From Albidovulum aestuarii (GTDB taxonomy: Bacteria > Pseudomonadota > Alphaproteobacteria > Rhodobacterales > Rhodobacteraceae): a stretch of DNA of 64,000 nt. The notes under the pieces were generated by a model. The model saw only the letters and a program-made list of their open reading frames with translations. It searched no databases and was not told the origin of the DNA. Each line of letters opens with the position of its first letter. Positions within the stretch are counted from its first letter, which is position 1. The DNA is taken from NCBI RefSeq assembly GCF_029961185.1, contig NZ_JASBQQ010000012.1, forward strand, positions 1 to 64,000, in the 5' to 3' direction. This document shows positions 18,001 to 25,221 of the stretch, one piece after another. The position numbers and the translations under genes are program-made.

Positions 18001-18348
18001 TCAGCGGATCATGTAGACCTTCTTGATGGTCTCGTGGACGGTACAGATGCCCTTCCAGTCCTGCGGGAAGAACGCGGCGGTATCGGGCGTGATCTCGATG
18101 ACTTCGCCGTTTTCATGCACATAGGTGCTGCGGCCTTCGAGGAAGTGGCAAAACTCGTCCTTCGTCACATGACAGAACCACTTGCCCGGCGTACAGATCC
18201 AGAGGCCGCATTCGCTCGACCCGTCGGGGTTGCGCGAGATGAGCCGGCCCGAGACCCGCGATTCCCCCTCGATCATCGTTGGGATGACGCCCCAGTCGAC
18301 GAGGTCGGTCTGGTCCAGCGGATTGCGCATCAAAGGTGTGGTGGTCAT
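18001..18348 (-). CDS. Cupin_3 (DUF861/EutQ-like) protein, copy 1
   Basis: A 115-residue single-domain cupin of the DUF861 group. It shares with the next two genes the pattern WG....IEG...SG, CGLW.CTPGKW, DEFC.F..GR..Y, G..IEITP and FP..W.G...VHET. The HxH metal motif of classical cupins is absent; the nearest residues are CHVTKDEFCHF. Family members include the metal-independent EutQ acetate-kinase-like proteins and ureidoglycine aminohydrolase-like enzymes, so a function cannot be assigned. It lies seven bases from the aldehyde dehydrogenase start and seven from copy 2. Confidence 0.85.
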   Translation of the reverse strand: MTTTPLMRNPLDQTDLVDWGVIPTMIEGESRVSGRLISRNPDGSSECGLWICTPGKWFCHVTKDEFCHFLEGRSTYVHENGEVIEITPDTAAFFPQDWKGICTVHETIKKVYMIR

Positions 18349-18355
18349 GGTGCTC

Positions 18356-18697
18356 CTAGCGGCTCATGAAAGCCTTGGTGGCGGTTTCGGTGACGATGCA
18401 GAGGCCGGTCCAGCCGGCGGGGAAGAAGACCATCGCGCCCGGGGCGATGGGGATCTCCTGCCCGTCGTCCGCGACATACATGCCGCGCCCCGCGACGAAA
18501 TAGCAGAACTCGTCTGCGGGGATGGTGACGCGCCGCTTGCCGGGTGTGCAGGACCAGAGGCCGCATTCGCTCGACCCGTCCGGGTTGGCATGCATCACCT
18601 TGCCCGAAAGGTGCGGCGCGCCTTCGATCACGTTCTTGCTCGGCCCCCAGTCGTCGAGCGTGACTTTGGCCGCGTCGGGCCAGTTGGGCGTTGTCAT
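18356..18697 (-). CDS. Cupin_3 (DUF861/EutQ-like) protein, copy 2
   Basis: A 113-residue cupin from the ATG at 18697, which overlaps the stop of copy 3 as ATGA; the upstream ATG at 18757 lies inside copy 3. It is clearly paralogous to copy 1 (NPDGSSECGLW.CTPGK is shared word for word over most positions). The central motif is TIPADEFCYFVAGRG, again without HxH. It probably forms a homo- or hetero-oligomer with its neighbours; the role is unknown. Confidence 0.85.
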   Translation of the reverse strand: MTTPNWPDAAKVTLDDWGPSKNVIEGAPHLSGKVMHANPDGSSECGLWSCTPGKRRVTIPADEFCYFVAGRGMYVADDGQEIPIAPGAMVFFPAGWTGLCIVTETATKAFMSR

Positions 18698-19059
18698 TCG
18701 TTGGCCTCGCGATCCGAAAGGTAATAAGTGTTGCGCATGGTTTCGTGCACCTCGCACTCCCCCGTCCAGCCGGAGGGGAACATCACGGCGGTGCCTGGCG
18801 TGACCTCGATCACCTCGCCCGCATCGGAGCGGTAGGTGGCGCGGCCCGCGACGAAATTGCAGAACTCGTCCCGCGGTATGGAGAGCCTCCAGCGCCCCGT
18901 GGTGCAGACCCAGATGCCGATTTCGGGGCGGTTCCCCGGCCCCTTGTGGACGAGCTTGCCAGACGAATGCGACGCACCCGCGATCGCGTCAGGCTGGGCA
19001 CCCCAGTCGACGAGGTCGACCCGAGTGGATGCGTCATGAAGGTGCGGCGCCGAACTCAC
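18694..19059 (-). CDS. Cupin_3 (DUF861/EutQ-like) protein, copy 3
   Basis: A 121-residue cupin when started at the GTG at 19059, which overlaps the glycosyltransferase stop as GTGA; the longer frame to 19314 is a shadow of that gene. It is the most diverged of the three copies: GPGNRPEIGIWVCTTGRW replaces the NPDGSSECGLW block. DEFCNFVAGRATY and GTAVMFPSGWTGECEVHET keep the family pattern. Three tandem single-domain paralogues in one operon suggest either different substrates or a hetero-oligomer. Confidence 0.83.
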   Translation of the reverse strand: MSSAPHLHDASTRVDLVDWGAQPDAIAGASHSSGKLVHKGPGNRPEIGIWVCTTGRWRLSIPRDEFCNFVAGRATYRSDAGEVIEVTPGTAVMFPSGWTGECEVHETMRNTYYLSDREANE

Positions 19060-20333
19060 TTCGCGAGCCCTTCGAGGAGCTTCGCAGCCTTGGCCGGACC
19101 GCTTTGTCCCTGCATGTGCTTCGACGTCGCGGCAAGCTTCGCAGCCATCGCCTTGTCGGTCAGGCAGGTCTCGATCTTCGCCAGAAGCTCCGCATCTGTC
19201 CAGTCGTAGCGCGGCATCTTGAAGCCGTGGCCGGTCTCCTGCACGCGTGTCGCGTTGTCGTGTCCATCCCAGACATAGGGCATGATGATCGCGGGTTTGC
19301 CGAAGTAGAGGCATTCGGTGAACGAGTTGTTGCCGCCATGGTGGATGACCGCGTCGACCTGTGGGATGACCGAAGGCTGCGGGAACCAGCCCGCCACATG
19401 CACGTTGCCGGGCAGATCGGAATATTCGGTGGCATAGTCGCCGATGTTCACGAGCGCCCGGTACGGCGACTTCGCCAGCGCCGCGATGATCCGCTTCAGA
19501 AGGTCGGTGTCGCCCGCACCGAGCGAGCCGAACGAAACGTAGAGAAGCGGGCCGTCGTTGTTCTTGGCAAATGTCGGAACCTCATAGGGTTCCTCTTTCC
19601 GGACGCAGCCTTCGAGATACTGGAACCGCTGCGGGTCGAGCGGTTCCTTGCGATGGAACTTCACCGGCTCGGGGTAGAGGAGGAGGTTCATGTAGGGCGA
19701 GGCTTCGAAGAACTGCCCGATCGGATAGGCATCCTCACCGCATTCGGCGAGGAATGCGTTGAAGTCGTCGTGGATCGGCTTGATCACGCTGTTGAATTTG
19801 TTTCTGAACGCCTCGTGGCAGGCCGTGTCGTTCTCCCCGCAACCCGATAGGTGCGGTGGGATCCCTTCCTCCTCAATCTCGTTTTCCGAGCAGGAGATGA
19901 CGCGCACCCAGGGCACGCCGTATTGCTTGATCGCCGGGAAGAGGATCACGTTGTCAACGGCGATGACGTCCGGCTTCACCTTGGCCAGAACGCCCGGCAG
20001 GTCTTTCTGCGCCCATTTCGCGCTGTCGACGATCGCTTCCCAGCAATCCTTCACGTAGTTGTCGATCTGATCGATCGGTGCCTTGCGGAAGTTCGGGATG
20101 TGGCCGTTGATGAAATCCTCCCAGAACTTCGCCATCTGCTCGGGCGGCATCGGTTCGGACAAGGCCACGGGATGCGCCTCGAACCCGTAGCCCTGATAGA
20201 CCTCGACGAAACCGGGATCGGACAGGAAAACCGCCTTGTGGCCAAGCGCCTCGACCGCTTGCGCGATGCCGACGGAGTTCAGTGCCGGGCCAAAGGCGGC
20301 TTCGGGGAAGAAGGCGAAGGTTTTCTGGGCCAT
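19056..20333 (-). CDS. UGT-like (GT1, GT-B fold) glycosyltransferase, operon copy
   Basis: A 425-residue soluble glycosyltransferase of the GT1 / UDP-glucuronosyltransferase-like group (MGT family). The N-terminal acceptor domain begins FAFFPEAAFGPALNSVGIAQA and the C-terminal donor-binding domain carries the UGT pattern IHHGGNNSFTECLYFGKPAIIMPYVWDGHDN near residues 330-360. The linker LLYVSFGSLGAGDTDLL is typical. There is no signal peptide. The gene is 15 bases from the ABC ATPase upstream and overlaps cupin copy 3, so it belongs to the uptake-catabolic operon. A cytoplasmic glycosyltransferase in such a setting is unusual. It is a paralogue of the protein at 25218-26540. Confidence 0.88.
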   Translation of the reverse strand: MAQKTFAFFPEAAFGPALNSVGIAQAVEALGHKAVFLSDPGFVEVYQGYGFEAHPVALSEPMPPEQMAKFWEDFINGHIPNFRKAPIDQIDNYVKDCWEAIVDSAKWAQKDLPGVLAKVKPDVIAVDNVILFPAIKQYGVPWVRVISCSENEIEEEGIPPHLSGCGENDTACHEAFRNKFNSVIKPIHDDFNAFLAECGEDAYPIGQFFEASPYMNLLLYPEPVKFHRKEPLDPQRFQYLEGCVRKEEPYEVPTFAKNNDGPLLYVSFGSLGAGDTDLLKRIIAALAKSPYRALVNIGDYATEYSDLPGNVHVAGWFPQPSVIPQVDAVIHHGGNNSFTECLYFGKPAIIMPYVWDGHDNATRVQETGHGFKMPRYDWTDAELLAKIETCLTDKAMAAKLAATSKHMQGQSGPAKAAKLLEGLAK

Positions 20334-20348
20334 GATTGTCTCCCTGTT

Positions 20349-21332
20349 CTAATCGTTGAATTGGCGTGTATCGGCCTCGTTCCAGCCGAGCGTGACGGTA
20401 TCGCCCTCGGCCACGGGACGCCGGTCGGCAGCGTTGGCGGTCAGGCGGACGAGAAGCGGCTTTGGCGACAGCGGGGTTGCGACGTGAAGCTGGAGGTCGA
20501 GCCCGTGATAGGCGCGTGCCGTCACGCGGCCCTCGACCGTGCGGTCGGCCCGGTCGGGGAAGAGGTGGATGCGCTCGGGCCGGATGGCCAGCGTGCGGCC
20601 ACCTTCTTCGATGAAGTTCATCACGCCGATGAAGTCGGCGGCGAAGCGGTTCGCGGGATGTTCGTAGACCTCGTGCGGGGTGCCGCATTGCAACAGCCGC
20701 CCGTCCTTCAGGATCGCCACGCGGTCGGCCATGACCAGCGCCTCTTCCTGGTCGTGGGTCACAACGATGAAGGTGATGCCGACCTCGTGCTGGAGCCGCT
20801 TGAGTTCCAGTTGCATCGCCGCCCGCAGCTTCTTGTCGAGCGCGCCCAAGGGTTCGTCGAGCAGCAGAAGCCGTGGCCGTTTCACCAGGGCCCGGGCCAG
20901 CGCCACGCGCTGCCGCTGGCCGCCCGACAACTGGTCAGGCTTGCGTTTCGCCATCGGCGAAAGCTCGGTGATTTCCATGATCTCGCCCACGCGCGCGCCG
21001 ATTTCCGACCGGGGCAGGTGCTCCATTTCCAGCCCGTAGGCGATGTTCCCCTCGACCGTCATATGCGGGAAGAGCGCATAGCTCTGGAACATCAGGTTCA
21101 CCGGCCGCCGGTTCGGCGGCATCCGGGAGATGTCGGCGCCGTCGAGGCGGATCGCGCCCGCATCCGGCGTCTCGAACCCCGCGAGCATTCTCAGCAGTGT
21201 GGTCTTGCCCGAGCCCGATGCGCCGAGAAGCGCGAAGAACTCGTTTTCCACGATCTCAAGCGAGAGCCTGTCGACCGCCGTCACGGCGCCGAAGCGTCTG
21301 GTCACGCCATCAATGGACAGAAGCGCGGTCAC
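20349..21332 (-). CDS. Polyamine-type ABC transporter ATPase (PotA-like)
   Basis: A 327-residue ATPase of the MOI/POPT (polyamine, opine, phosphonate) family. Walker A GASGSGKTT, Q-loop FQSYALFPHMTVEGNIAYGLEM, signature LSGGQRQR, Walker B LLLDEPLGALDKKLR and switch histidine VTHDQEEA are all canonical. The C-terminal TOBE_2 domain is short (RPERIHLFP). It is translationally coupled to the permease upstream (ATGA) and should energise the two PotB/PotC-like permeases. Confidence 0.93.
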   Translation of the reverse strand: MTALLSIDGVTRRFGAVTAVDRLSLEIVENEFFALLGASGSGKTTLLRMLAGFETPDAGAIRLDGADISRMPPNRRPVNLMFQSYALFPHMTVEGNIAYGLEMEHLPRSEIGARVGEIMEITELSPMAKRKPDQLSGGQRQRVALARALVKRPRLLLLDEPLGALDKKLRAAMQLELKRLQHEVGITFIVVTHDQEEALVMADRVAILKDGRLLQCGTPHEVYEHPANRFAADFIGVMNFIEEGGRTLAIRPERIHLFPDRADRTVEGRVTARAYHGLDLQLHVATPLSPKPLLVRLTANAADRRPVAEGDTVTLGWNEADTRQFND

Positions 21333-22123
21333 GGCGCGATCACCCCCTTGTTAAGCCGTTGCGACAGGGTCAATGCGGTGACCGAAACGATCATCACCAA
21401 TGTTGCCAGCGCATTGATCTCGGGCGTCACGCCGAAGCGGATCATCGCAAAGATCTGCATCGGTAGGGTGGTGGAGGCGCGCCCTGCCCCTGCGGTGAAG
21501 AAGGCGATGATGAATTCGTCGACCGATAGCGTGAAGGCCAGAAGCGCGCCCGCGATCACGGCGGGCAGGATCAGCGGCAGCGTCACCCGGCGGAAGGTGG
21601 TGAGGGCAGAGGCGCCAAGGTCGGCAGAGGCCTCGGTCACCGACCAGTCGAAACTTTTCAACCGCGCCCGGACGACGGCGGAGACGAAGGCAAGGTTGAA
21701 GACGACATGGGAAAGGATGATCGTGTGCAGCCCCATCGGCACTTTCAGAAGCGAGAAGAAGCTCAGAAGCGCGATGGCGAGTACGATGTCGGGAATGATC
21801 ATCGGCGCGAAGACCAGCGCCTCCAAGGCGCGGCCCTTTCGCCGCCGGGTTTCGATCCCAAGCGCGAGCAGCGTGCCGAGAACCACCGCGATGGCTGTCG
21901 AGATCATCGCGACTATCAGCGTGTTGAGAGCGGCCGAGAGGATGTCGCGGTTCGCCATCAATGCGCCGTACCACTTGACCGAAAACCCGGTCCAGGCGGT
22001 CGGCAACCCGCCCTCGTTGAAGCTGAGCGCGACGAGGGTCGCAATGGGGATGTAAAGGAAAGCAAAGACCGCGAAGAGCACAACGGTCAGACTGCGGCGA
22101 GTAGCGGGCGAACGGTCAGCCAT
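21329..22123 (-). CDS. Polyamine-type ABC permease (PotC-like)
   Basis: A 264-residue inner-membrane permease with six hydrophobic segments. The coupling loop reads EASADLGASALTTFRRVTLPLILP (residues ~170-193), a good EAA motif. SVDEFIIAFFTAG is typical of PotC. The start overlaps the end of the PotB-like gene by eight bases. Confidence 0.92.
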   Translation of the reverse strand: MADRSPATRRSLTVVLFAVFAFLYIPIATLVALSFNEGGLPTAWTGFSVKWYGALMANRDILSAALNTLIVAMISTAIAVVLGTLLALGIETRRRKGRALEALVFAPMIIPDIVLAIALLSFFSLLKVPMGLHTIILSHVVFNLAFVSAVVRARLKSFDWSVTEASADLGASALTTFRRVTLPLILPAVIAGALLAFTLSVDEFIIAFFTAGAGRASTTLPMQIFAMIRFGVTPEINALATLVMIVSVTALTLSQRLNKGVIAP

Positions 22124-23030
22124 CGGTGCCCTCCCGCCTTTCGCCCGCGCCCTTCTCGGCGGCGATCGCCTGAATCGTCAGAAGCCCCATCATGATCGCG
22201 ATCAGCACCATCGAGATCGCCGCCCCGAAGGGCCAGTCGTTCGCGGTCAGGAACTGCGCGTAGATCAAGTTGCCCATCATCTGGAACCGCCCGCCGCCGA
22301 GAAGGGCGGGGGTGATGAAATTGCCGATGGACAGGACGAAGACGAAGACAGCGCCCGCTGCGATCCCCGGAACGGTCATCGGCAGGATCACGCGGCGGAA
22401 CGTGGTAAAGGCCGAGGCGCCGAGATCGCGCGACGCCTCGGCAAGTTCCGGGTTCAGCCGTGCAAGCGGCGCGTAGCAGGCGAGGATCACGAAAGGCAGG
22501 TAGTTGTAGACGAGCCCGGTGATCACCGCCCCTTCGGTATAGAGCATCGAGGGCGGCTCGCCCTCGTAACCCAGCATCCGCAAGCCTTGGGTAATCAGTC
22601 CCTCGCGGTTCAGCAGAACGATCCAGGCATAGGTGCGGATCAGGTAGTTCGACCAGAAGGGTAGGACGGCCAGGAAGAGGAGAAGCGGCTGTCGGTGACG
22701 CGGTGCGGCGGCGATGGCATAGGCGGCGGCATAGCCGATGACGACCGCGATCAGGGTCGCAAGACCCGCGATCCGCGCCGATGTCAGGAAGATCCCGGCA
22801 TAGAGCGGATCGACGATCAGCGCGAAGTTTTCGAGTGTGAAGGTATACTCGATCCCGCCGTAAAGTCCGCGCCGGAAAAAGCCGAGCGCGAGGATCAGCC
22901 CGCAGGGAACAACCATCAATGCCGTCAGCCACATAAGGGCCGGCGCCATCAGGAGGGTCGAGCGGGTATTCGGGCTCTGCACGCGACGGGTCTTTTCCGG
23001 GAAACGGTGCGGGGCCAAATGGCCCCGCAT
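22116..23030 (-). CDS. Polyamine-type ABC permease (PotB-like)
   Basis: A permease of 304 residues from the ATG at 23030, six bases after the binding-protein stop; a GTG at 22982 would give 288 residues and start closer to the first membrane segment. The coupling loop EASRDLGASAFTTFRRVILPMTVPG and LSIGNFITPALLGG are PotB hallmarks. The ATG lies at the foot of a strong hairpin (23008-23029), which may either limit translation of the permeases or mark the true 5' boundary; I cannot decide between the two starts. Confidence 0.88.
   Translation of the reverse strand: MRGHLAPHRFPEKTRRVQSPNTRSTLLMAPALMWLTALMVVPCGLILALGFFRRGLYGGIEYTFTLENFALIVDPLYAGIFLTSARIAGLATLIAVVIGYAAAYAIAAAPRHRQPLLLFLAVLPFWSNYLIRTYAWIVLLNREGLITQGLRMLGYEGEPPSMLYTEGAVITGLVYNYLPFVILACYAPLARLNPELAEASRDLGASAFTTFRRVILPMTVPGIAAGAVFVFVLSIGNFITPALLGGGRFQMMGNLIYAQFLTANDWPFGAAISMVLIAIMMGLLTIQAIAAEKGAGERREGTDG
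23008..23029 (-). promoter_or_regulatory. GC-rich hairpin at the binding protein-permease junction
   Basis: A perfect nine-base-pair stem (TGCGGGGCC / GGCCCCGCA, loop AAAT) sits just after the binding-protein stop and at the start of the permease gene. There is no U run, so it is not a full terminator. Hairpins at this place are common in ABC operons and protect the binding-protein mRNA or reduce downstream expression. Confidence 0.6.
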
Positions 23031-23036
23031 CTCAGA

Positions 23037-24086
23037 TCACTGCGCGGCCTTGATCGCGCTGACGGCCTTGGCATAGGCGCGGCTCGCATCGCCCACGTCT
23101 CGAAGCTGTTCCAGCGCGACGAGATCGGCCGGTGCCATGCCCATATTGGGATAGGTCGCGGCCATGTCCGCTGAAAGGCTCTCCATCGCCGGCTTGTTAG
23201 GCACCTTGTAAAGGATGTTCTCGGCCGCCCAGGCGTGGTTCTTGGCGTCGAGGATGTAGTTGATGAACTTGAACGCGCCGTCCTTGTTCTCGGAAGCCTT
23301 CATCACCACCATCGTGTCGACCCAGAGGTCCGAACCTTCTGACGGGATCATGAACTTGATGTCCGGGTTTTCGGCGATGCCGTAGTTGCACCAGCCATCC
23401 CACGCATGAACCAGGGTTGCCTCGCCCGAGACGAGCTTGGAGTAGAAGGTCGTGTCGTCGAAGGCGAGCATCGTCTTCTTCGCCTCGATCAGTTCGGCCT
23501 CGACTTCGTCAAGCTTTGCCTGGTCGGTCTCGTTGACCGAGTAACCCTTGGCAAGGAACCCCGCCGCCAAAAGCCAGCGGTCGGTGCCGAGCAGCGTGAC
23601 CTTGCCCGCCTGTGCCTCGGCGGGATGCAGCAGATCGTGCCACGATGCCGGCTCGGGCGAGACGAGATCGGAGCGGTAGCACAGCCCTGTCGTGCCCCAG
23701 GCGTAGGGCACCGAGAAGGTGTTGCCCGGATCGTGCGGCAGGGCCGCCGCCTCAGCGTAAAGGTTGGCGAGGTTCGGGACCTTGGCGGCGTCGATCGGTT
23801 CCAGCAGGTCGAGATTGTTCAGCACCTCGGCAAAGGGCGACGAGACGAAGACCACGTCATAGCCCTGTCCGCCAGAGGCGATGAGCTTGCCCATGATCTC
23901 TTCATTCGTCGCATGGACGACCATCTCGGCCGCCTCGCCGCTCTCGGTGGCGAAATTCGCCACGGCGTCGGGGGCCATGTAGCCATCCCAGTTGGAGATG
24001 ACGAGTTCTGCGGCAGCAGGGCCGGCGGCGACAAGGCCGGCCGCAAGCGTTGCAGCGATGCGCAACGGGGCAGGGGACTGTGGCAT
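23037..24086 (-). CDS. Polyamine-type periplasmic binding protein (PotD-like)
   Basis: A 349-residue binding protein from the ATG at 24086, chosen for the upstream AGAGGAA ribosome site and the start of a Sec signal peptide (MPQSPAPLRIAATLAAGLVAAGPAAA, cut before ELVISNWDGYM). The mature start VISNWDGYMAPD and the pattern GYDVVFVSSPF and VPYAWGTTGLCYR are typical of spermidine/putrescine-type binding proteins. It is the first gene of the operon. The real ligand may be a larger amine or an amino-sugar, given the glycosyltransferases; this is inference. Confidence 0.9.
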   Translation of the reverse strand: MPQSPAPLRIAATLAAGLVAAGPAAAELVISNWDGYMAPDAVANFATESGEAAEMVVHATNEEIMGKLIASGGQGYDVVFVSSPFAEVLNNLDLLEPIDAAKVPNLANLYAEAAALPHDPGNTFSVPYAWGTTGLCYRSDLVSPEPASWHDLLHPAEAQAGKVTLLGTDRWLLAAGFLAKGYSVNETDQAKLDEVEAELIEAKKTMLAFDDTTFYSKLVSGEATLVHAWDGWCNYGIAENPDIKFMIPSEGSDLWVDTMVVMKASENKDGAFKFINYILDAKNHAWAAENILYKVPNKPAMESLSADMAATYPNMGMAPADLVALEQLRDVGDASRAYAKAVSAIKAAQ

Positions 24087-24188
24087 ATCGGTTCCTCTTC
24101 TGTTGGTCGTCCGTTGGGATGTGCCGGTTTTATTTTGGTATTTCGGCCCATTGATGGGCAGCGTTGTGGCCCCCACCTTGACCAAACA

Positions 24189-24210
24189 GTATTATTACGC
24201 GAAAAAATAC
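24189..24210. promoter_or_regulatory. Candidate GntR operator palindrome
   Basis: The 22-base sequence from 24189 to 24210 (GTATTATTACGCG plus AAAAAATAC) matches its own reverse complement at 18 of 22 positions. It lies midway between the divergent PotD-like gene (start 24086) and the GntR gene (start 24265), in the most AT-rich part of that interval. It is the natural place for a GntR dimer to control both units. Confidence 0.55.
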
Positions 24211-24264
24211 GTCAATAGTCATTTGCGCCGAGGGCGTGCGCCCCCGGCGTCAGAACCCAGAACC

Positions 24265-25221
24265 ATGACACAACGAGACAAGAAATCGGCAACACGCCGG
24301 CCACGCCAGAACCACCTGGACCTCGCGCGGCGCATTCTCGACCTCGCCCGCGACCGTGGGTTCGGTCCGGGCGCGCATCTGCCGGAACAGTTGATTGCGA
24401 CGCAGTGCAACGTCTCGCGCACGCCGGTCCGGGCGGCGCTGAAACTCTTGGCCGATCAGGGGCTTGCGGTGCACGAGGCCGATGCCGGCTATCGCCTATC
24501 GGGCGATTTCACCCCGAGCTCCGCCTTCTCCGAACCGCTGCCCGATGCCGAGGAAGGTGCGCTCGCCCAGCGGATTATCCGGGACCGCTCGGCGCGGCGG
24601 CTTGACGAGACGATTACGGTGGGCGAGGTGATGCGCCGCTACGGGGCCGAGCGCCGGACGGTGCTGAAGGCACTTGGCACATTGGCCGAGGACGGGCTGT
24701 TGACGCGCGCGCCGGGCCAGTCCTGGGTTTTTGCCAGCCTGCCCGACAGTCCCGAATCGCAGGCCGACAGTTTCGAGTATCGCCTGCTTCTGGAGCCCGC
24801 CGCGTTGACCGCTCCGGGCTTCCGGTTGGACGAGGACCGGTCCGCCGCGCTGCGCCGGGCGATGGTGGCGTTCCTCGCCGAACCCGACGACCGGCTCGAC
24901 CCGCGCGCGTTCCAGCGGCTCGACACGGATTTCCACCTGCTGATCGCGCGCGGCGCCGCGAACCGCTTCGTTGCCGAGGCGCTTCTTGCGCATCACCGTC
25001 TGCGCGAACTGCCCGGCGCCACCGTGCGTGGAAACGTCGTCCGGCTTCGGCAGGCCATGCAGGAACATCTCGGCATTCTCGACCATCTCGAAAGTGGTCA
25101 GCTTGCCGTCGCCGCCGACTTGCTGCGGGTCCATCTGCGGCTGTCGCGCAGCCAGCGCCCGCAGGCCGCCAACCGCGGCGCGCCGCCTCTCTTCGGCATG
25201 AACGTGCCACCCGGAAGATGA
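24265..25221 (+). CDS. GntR-family regulator with two winged-helix domains and an FCD domain
   Basis: A 318-residue regulator from the ATG at 24265; the open frame further upstream crosses the promoter and the divergent signal peptide. Residues ~17-75 form a GntR winged helix (LPEQLIATQCNVSRTPVRAALKLLADQGLAV). Residues ~97-152 form a second one (ETITVGEVMRRYGAERRTVLKALGTLAEDGLL). The rest is an FCD ligand domain (LDTDFHLLIARGAANRF, QEHLGILDHLESGQ). Most FCD regulators have one winged helix and ~230 residues, so this form is longer than usual. It overlaps the second glycosyltransferase gene by ATGA. Confidence 0.88.
   Translation: MTQRDKKSATRRPRQNHLDLARRILDLARDRGFGPGAHLPEQLIATQCNVSRTPVRAALKLLADQGLAVHEADAGYRLSGDFTPSSAFSEPLPDAEEGALAQRIIRDRSARRLDETITVGEVMRRYGAERRTVLKALGTLAEDGLLTRAPGQSWVFASLPDSPESQADSFEYRLLLEPAALTAPGFRLDEDRSAALRRAMVAFLAEPDDRLDPRAFQRLDTDFHLLIARGAANRFVAEALLAHHRLRELPGATVRGNVVRLRQAMQEHLGILDHLESGQLAVAADLLRVHLRLSRSQRPQAANRGAPPLFGMNVPPGR

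Noticed and set aside
19851-22055. A very long plus-strand open frame (734 codons) opposite the glycosyltransferase and importer genes
   Set aside because: It is antisense to four well-supported genes, its composition is rich in Arg/His/Asp as expected from antisense GC-rich codons, and it matches no family.
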